Assembly: GCF_003347605.1 (NCBI RefSeq)
Contig: NZ_QDFZ01000004.1
Location: 186,001 to 250,000 of the forward strand
Source: Chryseobacterium sp. KLBC 52
GTDB taxonomy: Bacteria > Bacteroidota > Bacteroidia > Flavobacteriales > Weeksellaceae
Direction: 5' to 3'
DNA length: 64,000 bases
Shown here in pieces: positions 46,136 to 55,581 of the stretch. The notes beneath the pieces are model-generated. The model had not been told where the DNA came from. It searched no databases and worked only from the letters and a program-made list of their open reading frames with translations. Every line of letters begins with the position of its first letter. Within the stretch, counting starts at the first letter, position 1. The position numbers were made by a program, and so were the translations under genes.

Positions 46136-46681
46136 ATGTCAAGAATTGGTAAAGCAATTATAACAATTCCAGCAGGAGTTACAATCACTGAAAACAACGG
46201 TGTAGTAACTGTAAAAGGAGCTAAAGGAGAACTTTCTCAGGAGCTTACTGCAGGAATTACTATAGAACAAAAAGATGGTGAACTTAACGTAAACAGACCA
46301 TCTGATTCTAAACAACACAAAGCGCTTCACGGTTTATACAGAGCGTTAATCAACAACATGATTGTTGGTGTAAGTGCTGGTTTCGAAAAGAAACTTGAAC
46401 TAGTAGGGGTAGGATATAGAGCTTCACACGCAGGTCAAAAACTTGAGTTGGCTTTAGGATTCTCTCACGGTATCGTATTAGAACTTCCAAGTGAAGTAAA
46501 AGTTGATACATTGACTGAAAAAGGTAAAAACCCAATTATTACTTTAACGTCTCACGACAACCAACTTCTAGGAATGGTAGCTGCAAAGATCCGTTCTTTC
46601 AGAAAGCCTGAACCATACAAAGGAAAAGGTGTAAGATTCGTAGGAGAAATTGTTAGACGTAAAGCTGGTAAATCTGCTTAA
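46136..46681 (+). CDS. rplF: 50S ribosomal protein L6
   Basis: A 181-residue L6 with two repeated alpha/beta domains (SRIGKAIITIPAGVTI, LELVGVGYRASHAG) and the C-terminal PEPYKGKGVRFVGEIVRRK. Confidence 0.98.
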   Translation: MSRIGKAIITIPAGVTITENNGVVTVKGAKGELSQELTAGITIEQKDGELNVNRPSDSKQHKALHGLYRALINNMIVGVSAGFEKKLELVGVGYRASHAGQKLELALGFSHGIVLELPSEVKVDTLTEKGKNPIITLTSHDNQLLGMVAAKIRSFRKPEPYKGKGVRFVGEIVRRKAGKSA

Positions 46682-46696
46682 TAAATTATAAGTATT

Positions 46697-47050
46697 ATGG
46701 CATTAAGTAAATTAGAAAAAAGAATAAGAATCAAAAGAAGAGTAAGAGGGAAAATCTCTGGATCTTCTGAATTGCCAAGATTATCTGTATACAAAAGTAA
46801 TAAGGAAATTTACGCTCAGTTAATCGACGATAAAAATGGTAAAACTTTAGCATCAGCTTCTTCAAGAGAGAAAGGTGTAGACGCTAAAGGTACTAAGACT
46901 GAAGTTTCTGCTGCTGTTGGTAAAGCTATCGCTGCTAAAGCTATCGCTGCAGGAATCGAAAGTATTGTATTTGACAGAAACGGATTCGTATACCACGGTA
47001 GAGTAAAAGCTCTGGCTGATGGTGCAAGAGAAGGTGGACTTAAATTCTAA
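46697..47050 (+). CDS. rplR: 50S ribosomal protein L18
   Basis: A 117-residue L18 that binds 5S rRNA ([40 protein letters not shown]). Confidence 0.98.
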   Translation: MALSKLEKRIRIKRRVRGKISGSSELPRLSVYKSNKEIYAQLIDDKNGKTLASASSREKGVDAKGTKTEVSAAVGKAIAAKAIAAGIESIVFDRNGFVYHGRVKALADGAREGGLKF

Positions 47051-47069
47051 TCATTAAATTTCGGAAAAT

Positions 47070-47591
47070 ATGTTAGGACTAGATAATATAGAAAGAGTAA
47101 AACCGGGAGGATTAGAATTAAAAGATCGTCTCGTAGCTGTTAACAGAGTAACAAAAGTAACCAAAGGAGGTAGAGCTTTCGGATTTTCTGCTATTGTTGT
47201 AGTAGGTAACGAAGAAGGTGTTATCGGTTTCGGTTTAGGAAAATCTAAAGAGGTTGCTTCTGCAATTGCTAAAGCAGTTGAAGACGCTAAGAAAAACCTT
47301 GTGAAAGTTCCTGTAATGAACCATACTATCCCTCACCAAACTACTGCTAGATACGGTGGTGCAGATATCTTCTTAAGACCTGCTTCTCACGGTACAGGAT
47401 TGATCGCCGGAGGTGCGGTAAGAGCGGTATTGGAATCTGCTGGTATTCACGATATCCTTTCAAAATCTAAAGGATCTTCTAACCCTCACAACGTGGTGAA
47501 AGCTACTTTCAAAGCGTTATTAGACATCAGAAGACCTGAAGAAATCGCTAGAATGAGAGGGATTTCTCTAAGTAAAGTGTTTAACGGTTAA
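47070..47591 (+). CDS. rpsE: 30S ribosomal protein S5
   Basis: A 173-residue S5, part of the mRNA entry helicase and fidelity centre ([60 protein letters not shown]). Confidence 0.98.
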   Translation: MLGLDNIERVKPGGLELKDRLVAVNRVTKVTKGGRAFGFSAIVVVGNEEGVIGFGLGKSKEVASAIAKAVEDAKKNLVKVPVMNHTIPHQTTARYGGADIFLRPASHGTGLIAGGAVRAVLESAGIHDILSKSKGSSNPHNVVKATFKALLDIRRPEEIARMRGISLSKVFNG

Positions 47592-47602
47592 TAATTAAAG
47601 CA

Positions 47603-47779
47603 ATGGCAACAATTAAAGTAAAGCAAGTAAGAAGCGCTATTGGTAGAACAAAAACCCAAAAGAGAACGCTTGAAGCATTAGGATTAAAAAAACTTCACCA
47701 AGTTGTAGAACATGAAGCTACTCCTTCCATCTTAGGAATGATCGCTGCTGTAGGACACTTACTTGAAGTTCAAAAATAA
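47603..47779 (+). CDS. rpmD: 50S ribosomal protein L30
   Basis: A 58-residue L30 (IKVKQVRSAIGRTKTQKRTL, LGLKKLHQVVEHEATPSILG). Too short for a length-filtered gene search but unmistakable in sequence and in position between rpsE and rplO. Confidence 0.97.
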   Translation: MATIKVKQVRSAIGRTKTQKRTLEALGLKKLHQVVEHEATPSILGMIAAVGHLLEVQK

Positions 47780-47800
47780 TTTTATAAAAGAGAAATTAAA

Positions 47801-48250
47801 ATGAATTTAAATAACATAAAACCTGCTGCAGGATCTACTTTCAACTCAAAGAGAATTGGTAGAGGTCAAGGTAGCGGAAAAGGAGGTACTTCAACAAAAG
47901 GACACAAAGGTCAGAAAGCTAGAGCTGGTTATTCTCAAAAAATCGGTTTCGAAGGTGGACAGATGCCTTTACAAAGAAGATTACCTAAATTCGGATTCAA
48001 AAACGTAAACAGAAAAGAGTTTAGAGGAGTTAACCTTGATACTATCCAAACTTTAATCGAGAACAAATCCATCACTGGAGAAATCACGAAAGAAGTTCTA
48101 ATAGCAAACGGGATAATTTCTAAAAACGAATTAGTGAAAATTATGGGTAGAGGAGAATTGAAATCTGCGGTTTCAATCTCTGCTGACAAATTCACTAAAT
48201 CTGCTGAAGAGCTTATTGCTAAAGCAGGTGGAAAAGCAATTACCTTATAA
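47801..48250 (+). CDS. rplO: 50S ribosomal protein L15
   Basis: A 149-residue L15 (RIGRGQGSGKGGTSTKGHKG, GFEGGQMPLQRRLPKFGFKN), a late 50S assembly protein. Confidence 0.98.
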   Translation: MNLNNIKPAAGSTFNSKRIGRGQGSGKGGTSTKGHKGQKARAGYSQKIGFEGGQMPLQRRLPKFGFKNVNRKEFRGVNLDTIQTLIENKSITGEITKEVLIANGIISKNELVKIMGRGELKSAVSISADKFTKSAEELIAKAGGKAITL

Positions 48251-48259
48251 TACTTACTA

Positions 48260-49639
48260 ATGAAAGAATTTATACAAACACTTAAAAATATTTGGAGTCT
48301 TAAAGAACTTAGAGATAAAATTCTCTTTACTTTAGGTATTATCCTTGTGTATAGATTCGCATCTTATATCTCGCTTCCTGCAATTAACCTTGCAGAGGTG
48401 GGAGATCTCTTAGAGCATTATAAAAATCAAGGCGGTAACAAGCAAGGAGCAGGTCTCCTTGGCTTGCTTTCGTCGTTTACGGGGGGAGCTTTCAGCCACG
48501 CTTCCGTAATGGCGTTAGGAATCATGCCTTATATTTCTGCTTCTATTATTGTTCAGTTGATGGGGATGGCTATTCCTTATCTTCAGAAGCTTCAGAAAGA
48601 TGGAGAGTCAGGTAGAAATACATTGAACCAAATTACAAGATGGTTAACGATTGGAGTTTGTCTGGTACAGGCGCCTTCTTACTTAACTTCTATTACTCAA
48701 TTATTCTTACCATATGCTCAGTTCCAGTCTGCATACTATGTAGAGCCAAATTCAATCATGTTCTGGTTACCAAGTATTGTTATTTTGGTTGCCGGTTCAG
48801 TATTTGCAATGTGGCTAGGTGAAAAGATTACCGATAAAGGAATCGGAAATGGTATCTCTATCCTTATTATGGTGGGGATCCTTTCAAGATTGCCTGAGGC
48901 ATTCGTACAGGAGATGGCCGTGCAGAACGGAAAAGGAGGAATGGGATCTATCATGATCCTTATTGAAGTATTATTCTGGATGGTGGTTGTTCTTTTAGCA
49001 GTGATCTTATCAGTTGCTGTTAGAAAAATCCCAATTCAGTATGTAAGCAGAGCTCAAGCAAGAGGAGGTGTAAACAGAAATCTTATGCAGGGAGCAAGAC
49101 AATGGATTCCATTGAAAGTAAATGCTGCTGGTGTAATGCCGATTATCTTTGCTCAGGCATTGATGTTCGTACCAGGATTATTAACAAAATTCGATGAGTC
49201 TAATACTTTTCTTGCAGGTTTCAAGAATGTTTTTAGCTGGCAGTACAACGTATTGTTTGCGCTATTAATTATTATCTTCTCATTTTTCTATACTGCGATT
49301 ACAATTCCGGTAAACCAGATGGCTGATGATTTGAAGAGAAATGGAGGTTTAGTACCAAAAGTAAGACCAGGAAAAGAGACCGCTGATTATTTAGATGATA
49401 TTTTATCAAAAATTACCTTGCCAGGTGCAATATTTTTGTCTATCTTTGCAATCCTTCCGGCAATTGTGCATGGAACCTTTGTTCAGACAGATGCGTTTGC
49501 CCTATTTTTTGGGGGAACGTCCCTATTAATTATGGTGGGTGTAATTTTAGATACAGTTCAACAGATTAATACATATCTGCTGAACCATCATTATGATGGC
49601 TTAATGCAGTCTAAATTATCAAGAACGACTGGATATTAA
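48260..49639 (+). CDS. secY: Protein translocase subunit SecY
   Basis: A 459-residue channel of the Sec translocon with ten transmembrane helices. Signatures are ALGIMPYISASIIVQLM (SecY signature 1), the C4 loop with IPIQYVSRAQARGG, and the C-terminal MADDLKRNGGLVPKVRPG. It lies 9 bases after rplO. Confidence 0.97.
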   Translation: MKEFIQTLKNIWSLKELRDKILFTLGIILVYRFASYISLPAINLAEVGDLLEHYKNQGGNKQGAGLLGLLSSFTGGAFSHASVMALGIMPYISASIIVQLMGMAIPYLQKLQKDGESGRNTLNQITRWLTIGVCLVQAPSYLTSITQLFLPYAQFQSAYYVEPNSIMFWLPSIVILVAGSVFAMWLGEKITDKGIGNGISILIMVGILSRLPEAFVQEMAVQNGKGGMGSIMILIEVLFWMVVVLLAVILSVAVRKIPIQYVSRAQARGGVNRNLMQGARQWIPLKVNAAGVMPIIFAQALMFVPGLLTKFDESNTFLAGFKNVFSWQYNVLFALLIIIFSFFYTAITIPVNQMADDLKRNGGLVPKVRPGKETADYLDDILSKITLPGAIFLSIFAILPAIVHGTFVQTDAFALFFGGTSLLIMVGVILDTVQQINTYLLNHHYDGLMQSKLSRTTGY

Positions 49640-49642
49640 TTT

Positions 49643-49858
49643 ATGGCAAAACAAAAACATATTGAACAAGACGGCGTTATAACGGAAGCACTTTCGAACG
49701 CTCAGTTCCGTGTAGAACTAGAAAATGGGCATATTCTTATCGCTCATATTTCTGGTAAAATGAGAATGCATTATATTAAACTTTTACCTGGTGATAAGGT
49801 AAAACTAGAAATGTCTCCTTATGATTTATCAAAAGGGAGAATCACATTTAGATATTAA
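49643..49858 (+). CDS. infA: Translation initiation factor IF-1
   Basis: A 71-residue OB-fold protein that blocks the A site during initiation ([39 protein letters not shown]). It sits 3 bases after secY; adk and map, often found here in other phyla, are absent. Confidence 0.97.
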   Translation: MAKQKHIEQDGVITEALSNAQFRVELENGHILIAHISGKMRMHYIKLLPGDKVKLEMSPYDLSKGRITFRY

Positions 49859-49864
49859 ACAAAC

Positions 49865-49895
49865 GCCAAATGGAATCTTCGGATCTCCATTTGGC
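49865..49895 (+). promoter_or_regulatory. Intra-operon hairpin with TTCG tetraloop between infA and rpmJ
   Basis: GCCAAATGGA pairs with TCCATTTGGC (10 bp), extended by ATC/GAT around a TTCG tetraloop with one bulged C. There is no T run after it, so partial attenuation, mRNA processing or stabilisation is more likely than termination. Confidence 0.6.
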
Positions 49896-49922
49896 TCTTG
49901 TTAAAAAATAAATACTATCAAA

Positions 49923-50039
49923 ATGAAAGTAAGAGCATCAATTAAAAAAAGAAGCGCTGATTGCAAAATCGTACGCAGAAAAGGTGTACTGTTCGTAATC
50001 AACAAGAAGAACCCAAAATTTAAACAAAGACAAGGTTAA
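49923..50039 (+). CDS. rpmJ: 50S ribosomal protein L36 (zinc-free form)
   Basis: A 38-residue L36 ([20 protein letters not shown] ... NPKFKQRQG). Of the four zinc ligands of the classic form (C11, C14, C27, H33) only C14 remains; the others are S11, N27 and F33, so it cannot hold zinc in the usual way. Too short for most gene finders, but position and sequence are clear. Confidence 0.96.
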   Translation: MKVRASIKKRSADCKIVRRKGVLFVINKKNPKFKQRQG

Positions 50040-50046
50040 TTAAATT

Positions 50047-50424
50047 ATGGCGAGAATTGCAGGTATTGATTTACCAAAAAACAAAAGAGGAGTTATCGGT
50101 TTAACTTACATTTATGGTGTTGGAAGAAGTACTTCTTCTGAAATCCTTAAAGCTGCCGGTATCAGCGAAGACAAAAAAGTCAACGAATGGAATGACGATG
50201 AATTGGCTGCCATCAGAACTTATATCTTAGAAAACGTAAAAGTTGAAGGAGAATTAAGATCTGAAGTGCAATTGAACATCAAGAGATTGATGGACATAGG
50301 ATGCCAACGAGGAATACGTCACAGACTTGGATTACCTTTAAGAGGCCAGAGAACGAAAAACAACTCTAGAACCAGAAAAGGAAAGAGAAAAACTGTTGCT
50401 AACAAGAAAAAAGCTAGTAAATAA
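50047..50424 (+). CDS. rpsM: 30S ribosomal protein S13
   Basis: A 125-residue S13 ([40 protein letters not shown]) bridging the subunits and contacting P-site tRNA. Confidence 0.98.
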   Translation: MARIAGIDLPKNKRGVIGLTYIYGVGRSTSSEILKAAGISEDKKVNEWNDDELAAIRTYILENVKVEGELRSEVQLNIKRLMDIGCQRGIRHRLGLPLRGQRTKNNSRTRKGKRKTVANKKKASK

Positions 50425-50436
50425 TCGTTAGGAATT

Positions 50437-50826
50437 ATGGCAAAACAAACTAAAGTAGTTAAGAAGAGAAAAGTAAAAGTTGAAGCTATTGGAGAAGCAC
50501 ATATTCAGGCTTCTTTCAATAACATCATCATTTCTTTAACAAATAAAAACGGAGAGGTTATCTCTTGGGCTTCTGCCGGTAAAATGGGTTTCAGAGGTTC
50601 TAAAAAGAATACTCCATTTGCTGCTCAGATGGCAGCTGAAAATTGCTCTGCTGTAGCTCACGAAGCTGGTTTAAGAAGAGTAAAGGTGTTTGTGAAAGGT
50701 CCAGGTGCAGGTAGAGAATCTGCTATCAGATCTATTCACAATTCAGGAATTGAAGTTAGCGAAATCGTTGATGTGACTCCAATGCCACACAACGGATGTA
50801 GACCACCAAAAAGAAGAAGAGTTTAA
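50437..50826 (+). CDS. rpsK: 30S ribosomal protein S11
   Basis: A 129-residue S11 ([58 protein letters not shown]). Confidence 0.98.
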   Translation: MAKQTKVVKKRKVKVEAIGEAHIQASFNNIIISLTNKNGEVISWASAGKMGFRGSKKNTPFAAQMAAENCSAVAHEAGLRRVKVFVKGPGAGRESAIRSIHNSGIEVSEIVDVTPMPHNGCRPPKRRRV

Positions 50827-50845
50827 TTTTTAGAATTTACCCATT

Positions 50846-51454
50846 ATGGCAAGATATATTGGACCTAAAACTAAGATTGCTAGAAAGTTTGGTGCTGCAA
50901 TCTACGGAGATGACAAAAACTTCGAAAAGAGAAAAAACCAACCGCCAGGACAACACGGTCCTAACAAAAGAAGAGGTGCTAAAAAATCAGAATATGCAGT
51001 TCAGTTAGCTGAAAAACAAAAAGCTAAATATACTTACGGTATTTTAGAAAGACAGTTTGCTAACTTATTTGACAAAGCACACAGAAGTAAAGGTGTAACA
51101 GGGGAAGTTCTATTACAACTTTGTGAATCAAGATTGGATAACGTAGTATTCAGATTAGGTTTTGCTAAAACAAGATCTGGAGCTAGACAATTAGTTTCTC
51201 ACAGACACATCACTGTGAACGGAGAGATTCTTAATATCCCTTCTTACTTGGTAAAAGCTGGTGATGTAATCGCTGTAAGAGAAAAGTCTAAGTCTCTTGA
51301 AGTTGTTACCAATGCATTGGCTTCTAAGTCAAACTATGAGTGGTTACAATTCAACGATGAGAAGAAAGAAGGTACCTTCATTTCTGCTCCTGAAAGAATC
51401 CAGATTCCGGAGGACATTAAGGAGAACCTTATCGTCGAACTTTACTCTAAATAA
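50846..51454 (+). CDS. rpsD: 30S ribosomal protein S4
   Basis: A 202-residue S4 with the S4 RNA-binding domain ([26 protein letters not shown] region). N-terminus [16 protein letters not shown]. No zinc-finger Cys cluster at the N-terminus. Confidence 0.98.
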   Translation: MARYIGPKTKIARKFGAAIYGDDKNFEKRKNQPPGQHGPNKRRGAKKSEYAVQLAEKQKAKYTYGILERQFANLFDKAHRSKGVTGEVLLQLCESRLDNVVFRLGFAKTRSGARQLVSHRHITVNGEILNIPSYLVKAGDVIAVREKSKSLEVVTNALASKSNYEWLQFNDEKKEGTFISAPERIQIPEDIKENLIVELYSK

Positions 51455-51487
51455 TTTTTTAATCAAATTTTTGCTCAACCCAATAAT

Positions 51488-52483
51488 ATGGCAATTTTAC
51501 AATTCATAAAACCCGATAAAGTAATTTTACTTAACTCTGATGAATTTAAAGGTCAATTTGAATTCAGACCTTTAGAACCAGGTTTCGGGCTTACAATCGG
51601 TAATGCTTTGAGAAGAGTGTTGCTTTCTTCTCTGGAAGGATACGCTATTTCATCTATCAAAATAGAAGGTGTAGAGCACGAATTTTCAACTATTCCAGGA
51701 GTAATCGAAGACGTTACCGAAATTATTCTTAACCTTAAGCAGGTAAGATTAAAAGCTGCAGCAGAAGGCCAGGCTAACGAGCAGGTTGTTGCTAAAGTTT
51801 CAGGTCAAACGGTTATTACTGCTGGTGATTTAGGAAAGTCTATCAATGGATTTGAGGTTCTGAACCCGGATCTAGTGATCTGCAACCTAAACAGTGATGT
51901 AACTTTCGAAATTACTTTCAATATTGAAAAAGGAAGAGGGTATGTTCCTTCTGAACAAAATAAGTCAAACAATGCTCCTGTAGGAACTATTGCTATCGAC
52001 TCTATTTTCACGCCGATCAAGAAAGTACAATACAGCATTGAAAATTATCGTGTAGAGCAAAAAACAGACTACGAAAAACTTGTATTAGATATAGAAACTG
52101 ACGGGTCTATCAGCCCTCAGAATGCTTTAACTGAAGCTTCTAAGATATTAATTTATCACTTCATGTTATTCTCTGATGAGAGAATCACGCTTGAAACTGA
52201 AGCTGTAAAAGCATCTATCCAGTACGATGAAGAAACTCTTCACACAAGACAACTTCTTAAGTCTAAATTAGCAGATATGGATCTTTCTGTAAGAGCCCTT
52301 AACTGTCTGAAAGCAGCTGAAGTAGAAACTCTTGGAGAACTGGTTTCTTACAGTAAGTCTGATTTGATGAAATTCAGAAATTTTGGTAAAAAATCTTTGA
52401 CAGAACTAGAAGAATTAGTGCATTCAAAAGGTCTTAACTTCGGTTTCGACGTTGCAAAATATAAGTTAGACGCTGATAAATAA
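51488..52483 (+). CDS. rpoA: RNA polymerase alpha subunit
   Basis: A 331-residue alpha subunit. The N-terminal dimerisation domain has [20 protein letters not shown] and [20 protein letters not shown]. The C-terminal domain (about 250-320) has [20 protein letters not shown] and [17 protein letters not shown] for activator and UP-element contacts. Confidence 0.98.
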   Translation: MAILQFIKPDKVILLNSDEFKGQFEFRPLEPGFGLTIGNALRRVLLSSLEGYAISSIKIEGVEHEFSTIPGVIEDVTEIILNLKQVRLKAAAEGQANEQVVAKVSGQTVITAGDLGKSINGFEVLNPDLVICNLNSDVTFEITFNIEKGRGYVPSEQNKSNNAPVGTIAIDSIFTPIKKVQYSIENYRVEQKTDYEKLVLDIETDGSISPQNALTEASKILIYHFMLFSDERITLETEAVKASIQYDEETLHTRQLLKSKLADMDLSVRALNCLKAAEVETLGELVSYSKSDLMKFRNFGKKSLTELEELVHSKGLNFGFDVAKYKLDADK

Positions 52484-52489
52484 TTAATA

Positions 52490-53011
52490 ATGAGACACGG
52501 TAAAAAATTCAATCACTTAGGAAGAACAGCTTCTCACAGAAGTGCTTTACTTTCTAATATGGCTTGTTCTCTAATTGAGCATAAAAGAATCAACACTACT
52601 GTAGCTAAAGCTAAAGCTTTAAGAGTATATGTTGAGCCTCTATTAACAAAAGCAAAAGAAGATACTACACACAACAGAAGAGTAGTATTCTCTTACCTTC
52701 AAAATAAATTTGCGGTTGCTGAATTATTCAGAACTGTAGCTCCTAAAATCGCTGAAAGAAACGGTGGTTATACAAGAATCATCAAGACAGGATTCAGACC
52801 AGGTGATGCTGCTGATACTGCTCTTATCGAACTAGTAGATTTCAACGAGCTTTACAACCCTAATGCTGAAGAGAAAAAAGCTACAAGAAGAAGCAGAAGA
52901 TCAACTGCTACTACTAAAAAAGCGGAAGCAGTAGTTGCTGATGCTCCTGTAGTAGAAGAAAAAGTAGAAGAAGCTAAAGCTGATACTACTGAAGAAAAAA
53001 CTGAAGAATAA
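52490..53011 (+). CDS. rplQ: 50S ribosomal protein L17
   Basis: A 173-residue L17 ([40 protein letters not shown]). After residue 125 comes a long Ala/Glu/Lys/Thr-rich tail, the extended form usual in this phylum. Last gene of the ribosomal run. Confidence 0.97.
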   Translation: MRHGKKFNHLGRTASHRSALLSNMACSLIEHKRINTTVAKAKALRVYVEPLLTKAKEDTTHNRRVVFSYLQNKFAVAELFRTVAPKIAERNGGYTRIIKTGFRPGDAADTALIELVDFNELYNPNAEEKKATRRSRRSTATTKKAEAVVADAPVVEEKVEEAKADTTEEKTEE

Positions 53012-53034
53012 TATTCATTCAGATATATAAAAAA

Positions 53035-53063
53035 AACCATCCGGATTCCGGATGGTTTTTTTG
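53035..53063. terminator. Bidirectional terminator after rplQ
   Basis: A perfect 10-bp stem AACCATCCGG / CCGGATGGTT with a 3-base loop, an A run before and a T run after. It ends the ribosomal operon and also the convergent lipoprotein gene. Confidence 0.92.
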
Positions 53064-53114
53064 TTTAGTGTTCTTTGCATAAAATGTCCCTCAGTAATGA
53101 AGGACAATTTTTAT

Positions 53115-53549
53115 TTAAATTTTAGTTCTTTTCAGCTCAATAATATTATTACCCTGTTCAAGGTGAAGGCTGTCTCCTTTTACCCTTGCAGTCATATCAT
53201 CTTTCTTGTAAATCGTTTCATCACCTTTGGTTTCCGATTTAGGTAATGTAAATGTTTTCTTATTGCTGGTAATGGCTACTGTATTTTCTTTCGGATCATT
53301 TTTAAATACTACTTTTACCAATGTGCCGTCGGTAGCTTTGTAAACAAAATCGGTTTTCTCAATTTTCTTTCCGTTGATATCTACTGTTGAAGAACTTTGT
53401 GTTACCGAATCTATTTTTCCATTATGGTCTGTCACTACAGTTTCTGAACTGTCTGTTTTAATAATGCTTTTGTTTCCGCTTTCACTTTTTTTACAGCTGA
53501 TTACAGCTAGTGCCAATACAGCGCTTAGTGCTAAAAGACTTTTTTTCAT
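53115..53549 (-). CDS. MliC-like (lysozyme inhibitor-like) lipoprotein
   Basis: A 144-residue lipoprotein (lipobox ending at C19, AVISC). After a Ser/Thr/Asp-rich linker (20-65) comes a small beta-barrel domain: FVYKATDGTLVKVVFKND, TVAITSNKKTFTLPKSETKG, YKKDDMTARVKGDSLHL. The order and the KG...L pattern resemble membrane-bound C-type lysozyme inhibitors (MliC). The disulfide Cys of classical MliC are absent, so the assignment is tentative. Confidence 0.6.
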   Translation of the reverse strand: MKKSLLALSAVLALAVISCKKSESGNKSIIKTDSSETVVTDHNGKIDSVTQSSSTVDINGKKIEKTDFVYKATDGTLVKVVFKNDPKENTVAITSNKKTFTLPKSETKGDETIYKKDDMTARVKGDSLHLEQGNNIIELKRTKI

Positions 53550-53671
53550 GATTATATTATTTGATATTCAATATGATTTTATAATTTGATTTTACAAAAA
53601 TCATGCCTTACAATATGAGAAAATTTAATGGTTATTCATGCATATTTCTTTTGTTTTTCTCTTTGAATAAT

Positions 53672-53855
53672 TGGCTTGACAAAAAGAAAATTTTGAGTGT
53701 AAGGGAGGCAGTTCTTCTTATCAAATGAAAAAAATTCTGAAACGGGTTGGAATATTACAGTAGGTCATCAGCGGGCACTTTATATTGCTGGAATAGGATT
53801 GAAAAGAAAAAAACAGATTGATCTTTTAAGAAAATCACATTCCATAGTGAAGTAA
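53672..53855 (+). pseudogene. Relic of an excisionase/HTH_17-type DNA-binding gene
   Basis: One frame reads WLDKKKILSVREAVLLIK and stops; a second continues with GHQRALYIAGIGLKRKKQID and ends with LLRKSHSIVK and a stop. Joined, they follow the pattern of a MerR/excisionase helix-turn-helix domain (LSVREA.LL... then ...IGKR.K...IDLL). A frameshift and the lack of a start indicate a decayed gene. It lies in the 560-base gap before the response regulator gene; the rest of that gap is AT-rich with nothing recognised. Confidence 0.4.
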
Positions 53856-54046
53856 GCAGGCTGATCAGCAAATTCTCAATCATATTATGAAATAATTGTT
53901 AATTTAAGGTGATTTATTGTGTCTTATTTGTTTTTGTTTTTAATTTATTGTGAAATAATTACACATATATGGTTTTTGGAAACAAAAATTGATTAAATTT
54001 AATAAAACTAAAAAACTGAACCATCACCTCAAACTCAAACATTCAT

Positions 54047-54064
54047 ATTACACAAAAGTGTAAT
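54047..54064. promoter_or_regulatory. Palindromic operator upstream of the NarL-type regulator
   Basis: ATTACAC-AAAA-GTGTAAT is a perfect 7-4-7 palindrome. A near copy stands at 56992-57009. Both are followed after 22 bases by GAAATTTG and after 48-49 bases by a start codon. A single half-site ATTACAC also occurs at 53958-53964. It is the likely binding site of the response regulator encoded next. Confidence 0.7.
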
Positions 54065-54086
54065 TGATTTGAAACTGTTTTCTGTT

Positions 54087-54094
54087 GAAATTTG
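54087..54094 (+). promoter_or_regulatory. Weak -7 element of the response regulator gene
   Basis: GAAATTTG keeps the TTTG core of TAnnTTTG but lacks the TA, as expected for an activator-dependent promoter. It sits 22 bases after the palindrome. Confidence 0.45.
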
Positions 54095-54112
54095 CTTCAA
54101 ACAAACAAAGTC

Positions 54113-54745
54113 ATGAGCATTTCCATAGCCATAGTAGAAGATGAGAAAAACTACAACAATGCGTTGAAGAAGGTCATCGATTATCAGAAGGATATGAAAG
54201 TGATTGCTCAGTTCTTTGATGGTAATGATGCCATAACAAATCTACCCGATATTTCTCCTGATGTTGTGATGATGGATATTCAATTACAGGATATGCTAGG
54301 AATCGAAATCATTGAAAAATTACGGAAAGAAATGCCCAATACACAGTTTATCATGTGTACCAGTTTTGATGATGATGAAAAGATTTTTAATTCGCTAAAA
54401 GCTGGTGCTATGGGATATCTGGTAAAAGGTGAAAGTATGGATAAAATTCTTTCTTCCATACGGGATGTATACAGTGGCGGTGCACCCATGAGTTTTTCTA
54501 TTGCAAGGAAAGTACTCAGCCATTTTGAAAAAAAACTTCCGGAAATCAGAGGCTTCGATGAACTGACAGAACGCGAAAAGGAAATCCTTGAACTTCTTTC
54601 GCAGGGACTTCTTTACAAAGAAATTGCGGATAAAAAATTCATTAGTATCGATACTGTTAAAAAACACGTCGGAAATATCTACAGAAAACTCCACGTCAAC
54701 AATAAAGTGGAAGCAGTTAATAAATTTAATCAATCAAAAAACTAA
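54113..54745 (+). CDS. NarL/LuxR-family response regulator
   Basis: A 210-residue regulator. Its receiver domain has E9/D10, phospho-acceptor D55 (VVMMDIQLQD), a conserved Thr/Ser (MCTSFDDDE) and Lys (YLVKGES). Its C-terminal LuxR helix-turn-helix reads LTEREKEILELLSQGLLYKE with SIDTVKKHVGNIYRKLHVNN. A TTG seven codons upstream keeps the frame open, but the ATG giving MSISIAIVEDE is the natural start. Its partner is probably the DesK-like kinase encoded at 56199, two genes downstream. The palindrome in its promoter suggests autoregulation. Confidence 0.93.
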   Translation: MSISIAIVEDEKNYNNALKKVIDYQKDMKVIAQFFDGNDAITNLPDISPDVVMMDIQLQDMLGIEIIEKLRKEMPNTQFIMCTSFDDDEKIFNSLKAGAMGYLVKGESMDKILSSIRDVYSGGAPMSFSIARKVLSHFEKKLPEIRGFDELTEREKEILELLSQGLLYKEIADKKFISIDTVKKHVGNIYRKLHVNNKVEAVNKFNQSKN

Positions 54746-54749
54746 AAAA

Positions 54750-55580
54750 ATGGAAAAAGAACTTTACGATTTTAAATGTGCCCTGGAAGCAACCATCGTT
54801 GCTATGCAGAAAGCAGGAACAATTAGAGATTTCTATGAAATGACCGAGTTTACTGAACAGGAACAATGGATAAAGGATTATATTGTAAAAAATGGTGTGA
54901 AATTTTTTGTCACGCATCCTATTGGTGATGAAGAATTTCGGGTAAACAGTGGCGTATTCCAGCAACGGGTTCCCAACCTTGCACAGGAGTTATATGTCGA
55001 CTTCCGTTTATTTGAAACCCTTGTCAGAGACCGTTTAAATGAAGGTTATACATTGATGAAAATCTCTTTCAGAGAAATTACAGACAGTAACATAAGTGAA
55101 TATTCCAGAATACTGGGCGAAGAGAATCAAATGTTCTTAAAAAGTAAAAAAGAATATTTATATGCAACGCTTTCCTTCCACGTTGAAACGGAGACAGAGG
55201 CTAAACCCGCCAAACATTATTTTATATTTAATTTGGATACTTATTATGAGATTAATGTTAATTCATTTGGGGACTTCAATAGAACTCGCGTAGGCCAAAT
55301 TCTTATCAATGCATCAAGCGATGCATATGTCGCCGAATGTATACGTTATGATTTGATTCTCGTAAAACAATACATCGATAGAATACACATGTATTTGGAG
55401 GGCTGTCTTAGAAAAAATGTTGTTAGACTTGATTTTATACCATGCATTGGAAGGAAAAAGACTATGACTTTTGCGACTGGAAAAGAGTCACTATATCTTG
55501 CAACCATGCCTTCAGATAATAATAAACAATTGCTCAGTGCAGATTTTCCATATTATGATCAGGGAAGCCTAGAGCCATAA
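54750..55580 (+). CDS. Protein of unknown function in the two-component cluster
   Basis: A 276-residue soluble protein, helical at the N-terminus (MEKELYDFKCALEATIVAMQ) and mixed alpha/beta after, with blocks RVPNLAQELYVDFRLFETLV and AKHYFIFNLDTYYEINVNSF. No signal peptide, membrane helix or known catalytic motif is visible. It lies 4 bases after the regulator gene and 1 base before the membrane protein gene, so it is translated in step with them. The frame is open upstream inside the regulator gene, but the ATG at 54750 follows the regulator stop directly. Function unknown. Confidence 0.8.
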   Translation: MEKELYDFKCALEATIVAMQKAGTIRDFYEMTEFTEQEQWIKDYIVKNGVKFFVTHPIGDEEFRVNSGVFQQRVPNLAQELYVDFRLFETLVRDRLNEGYTLMKISFREITDSNISEYSRILGEENQMFLKSKKEYLYATLSFHVETETEAKPAKHYFIFNLDTYYEINVNSFGDFNRTRVGQILINASSDAYVAECIRYDLILVKQYIDRIHMYLEGCLRKNVVRLDFIPCIGRKKTMTFATGKESLYLATMPSDNNKQLLSADFPYYDQGSLEP

Positions 55581-55581
55581 A

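Noticed and set aside
54588..54749. Upstream extension of the 276-residue protein into the response regulator gene
   Set aside because: It overlaps the LuxR domain in another frame; the ATG right after the regulator stop is the natural start.
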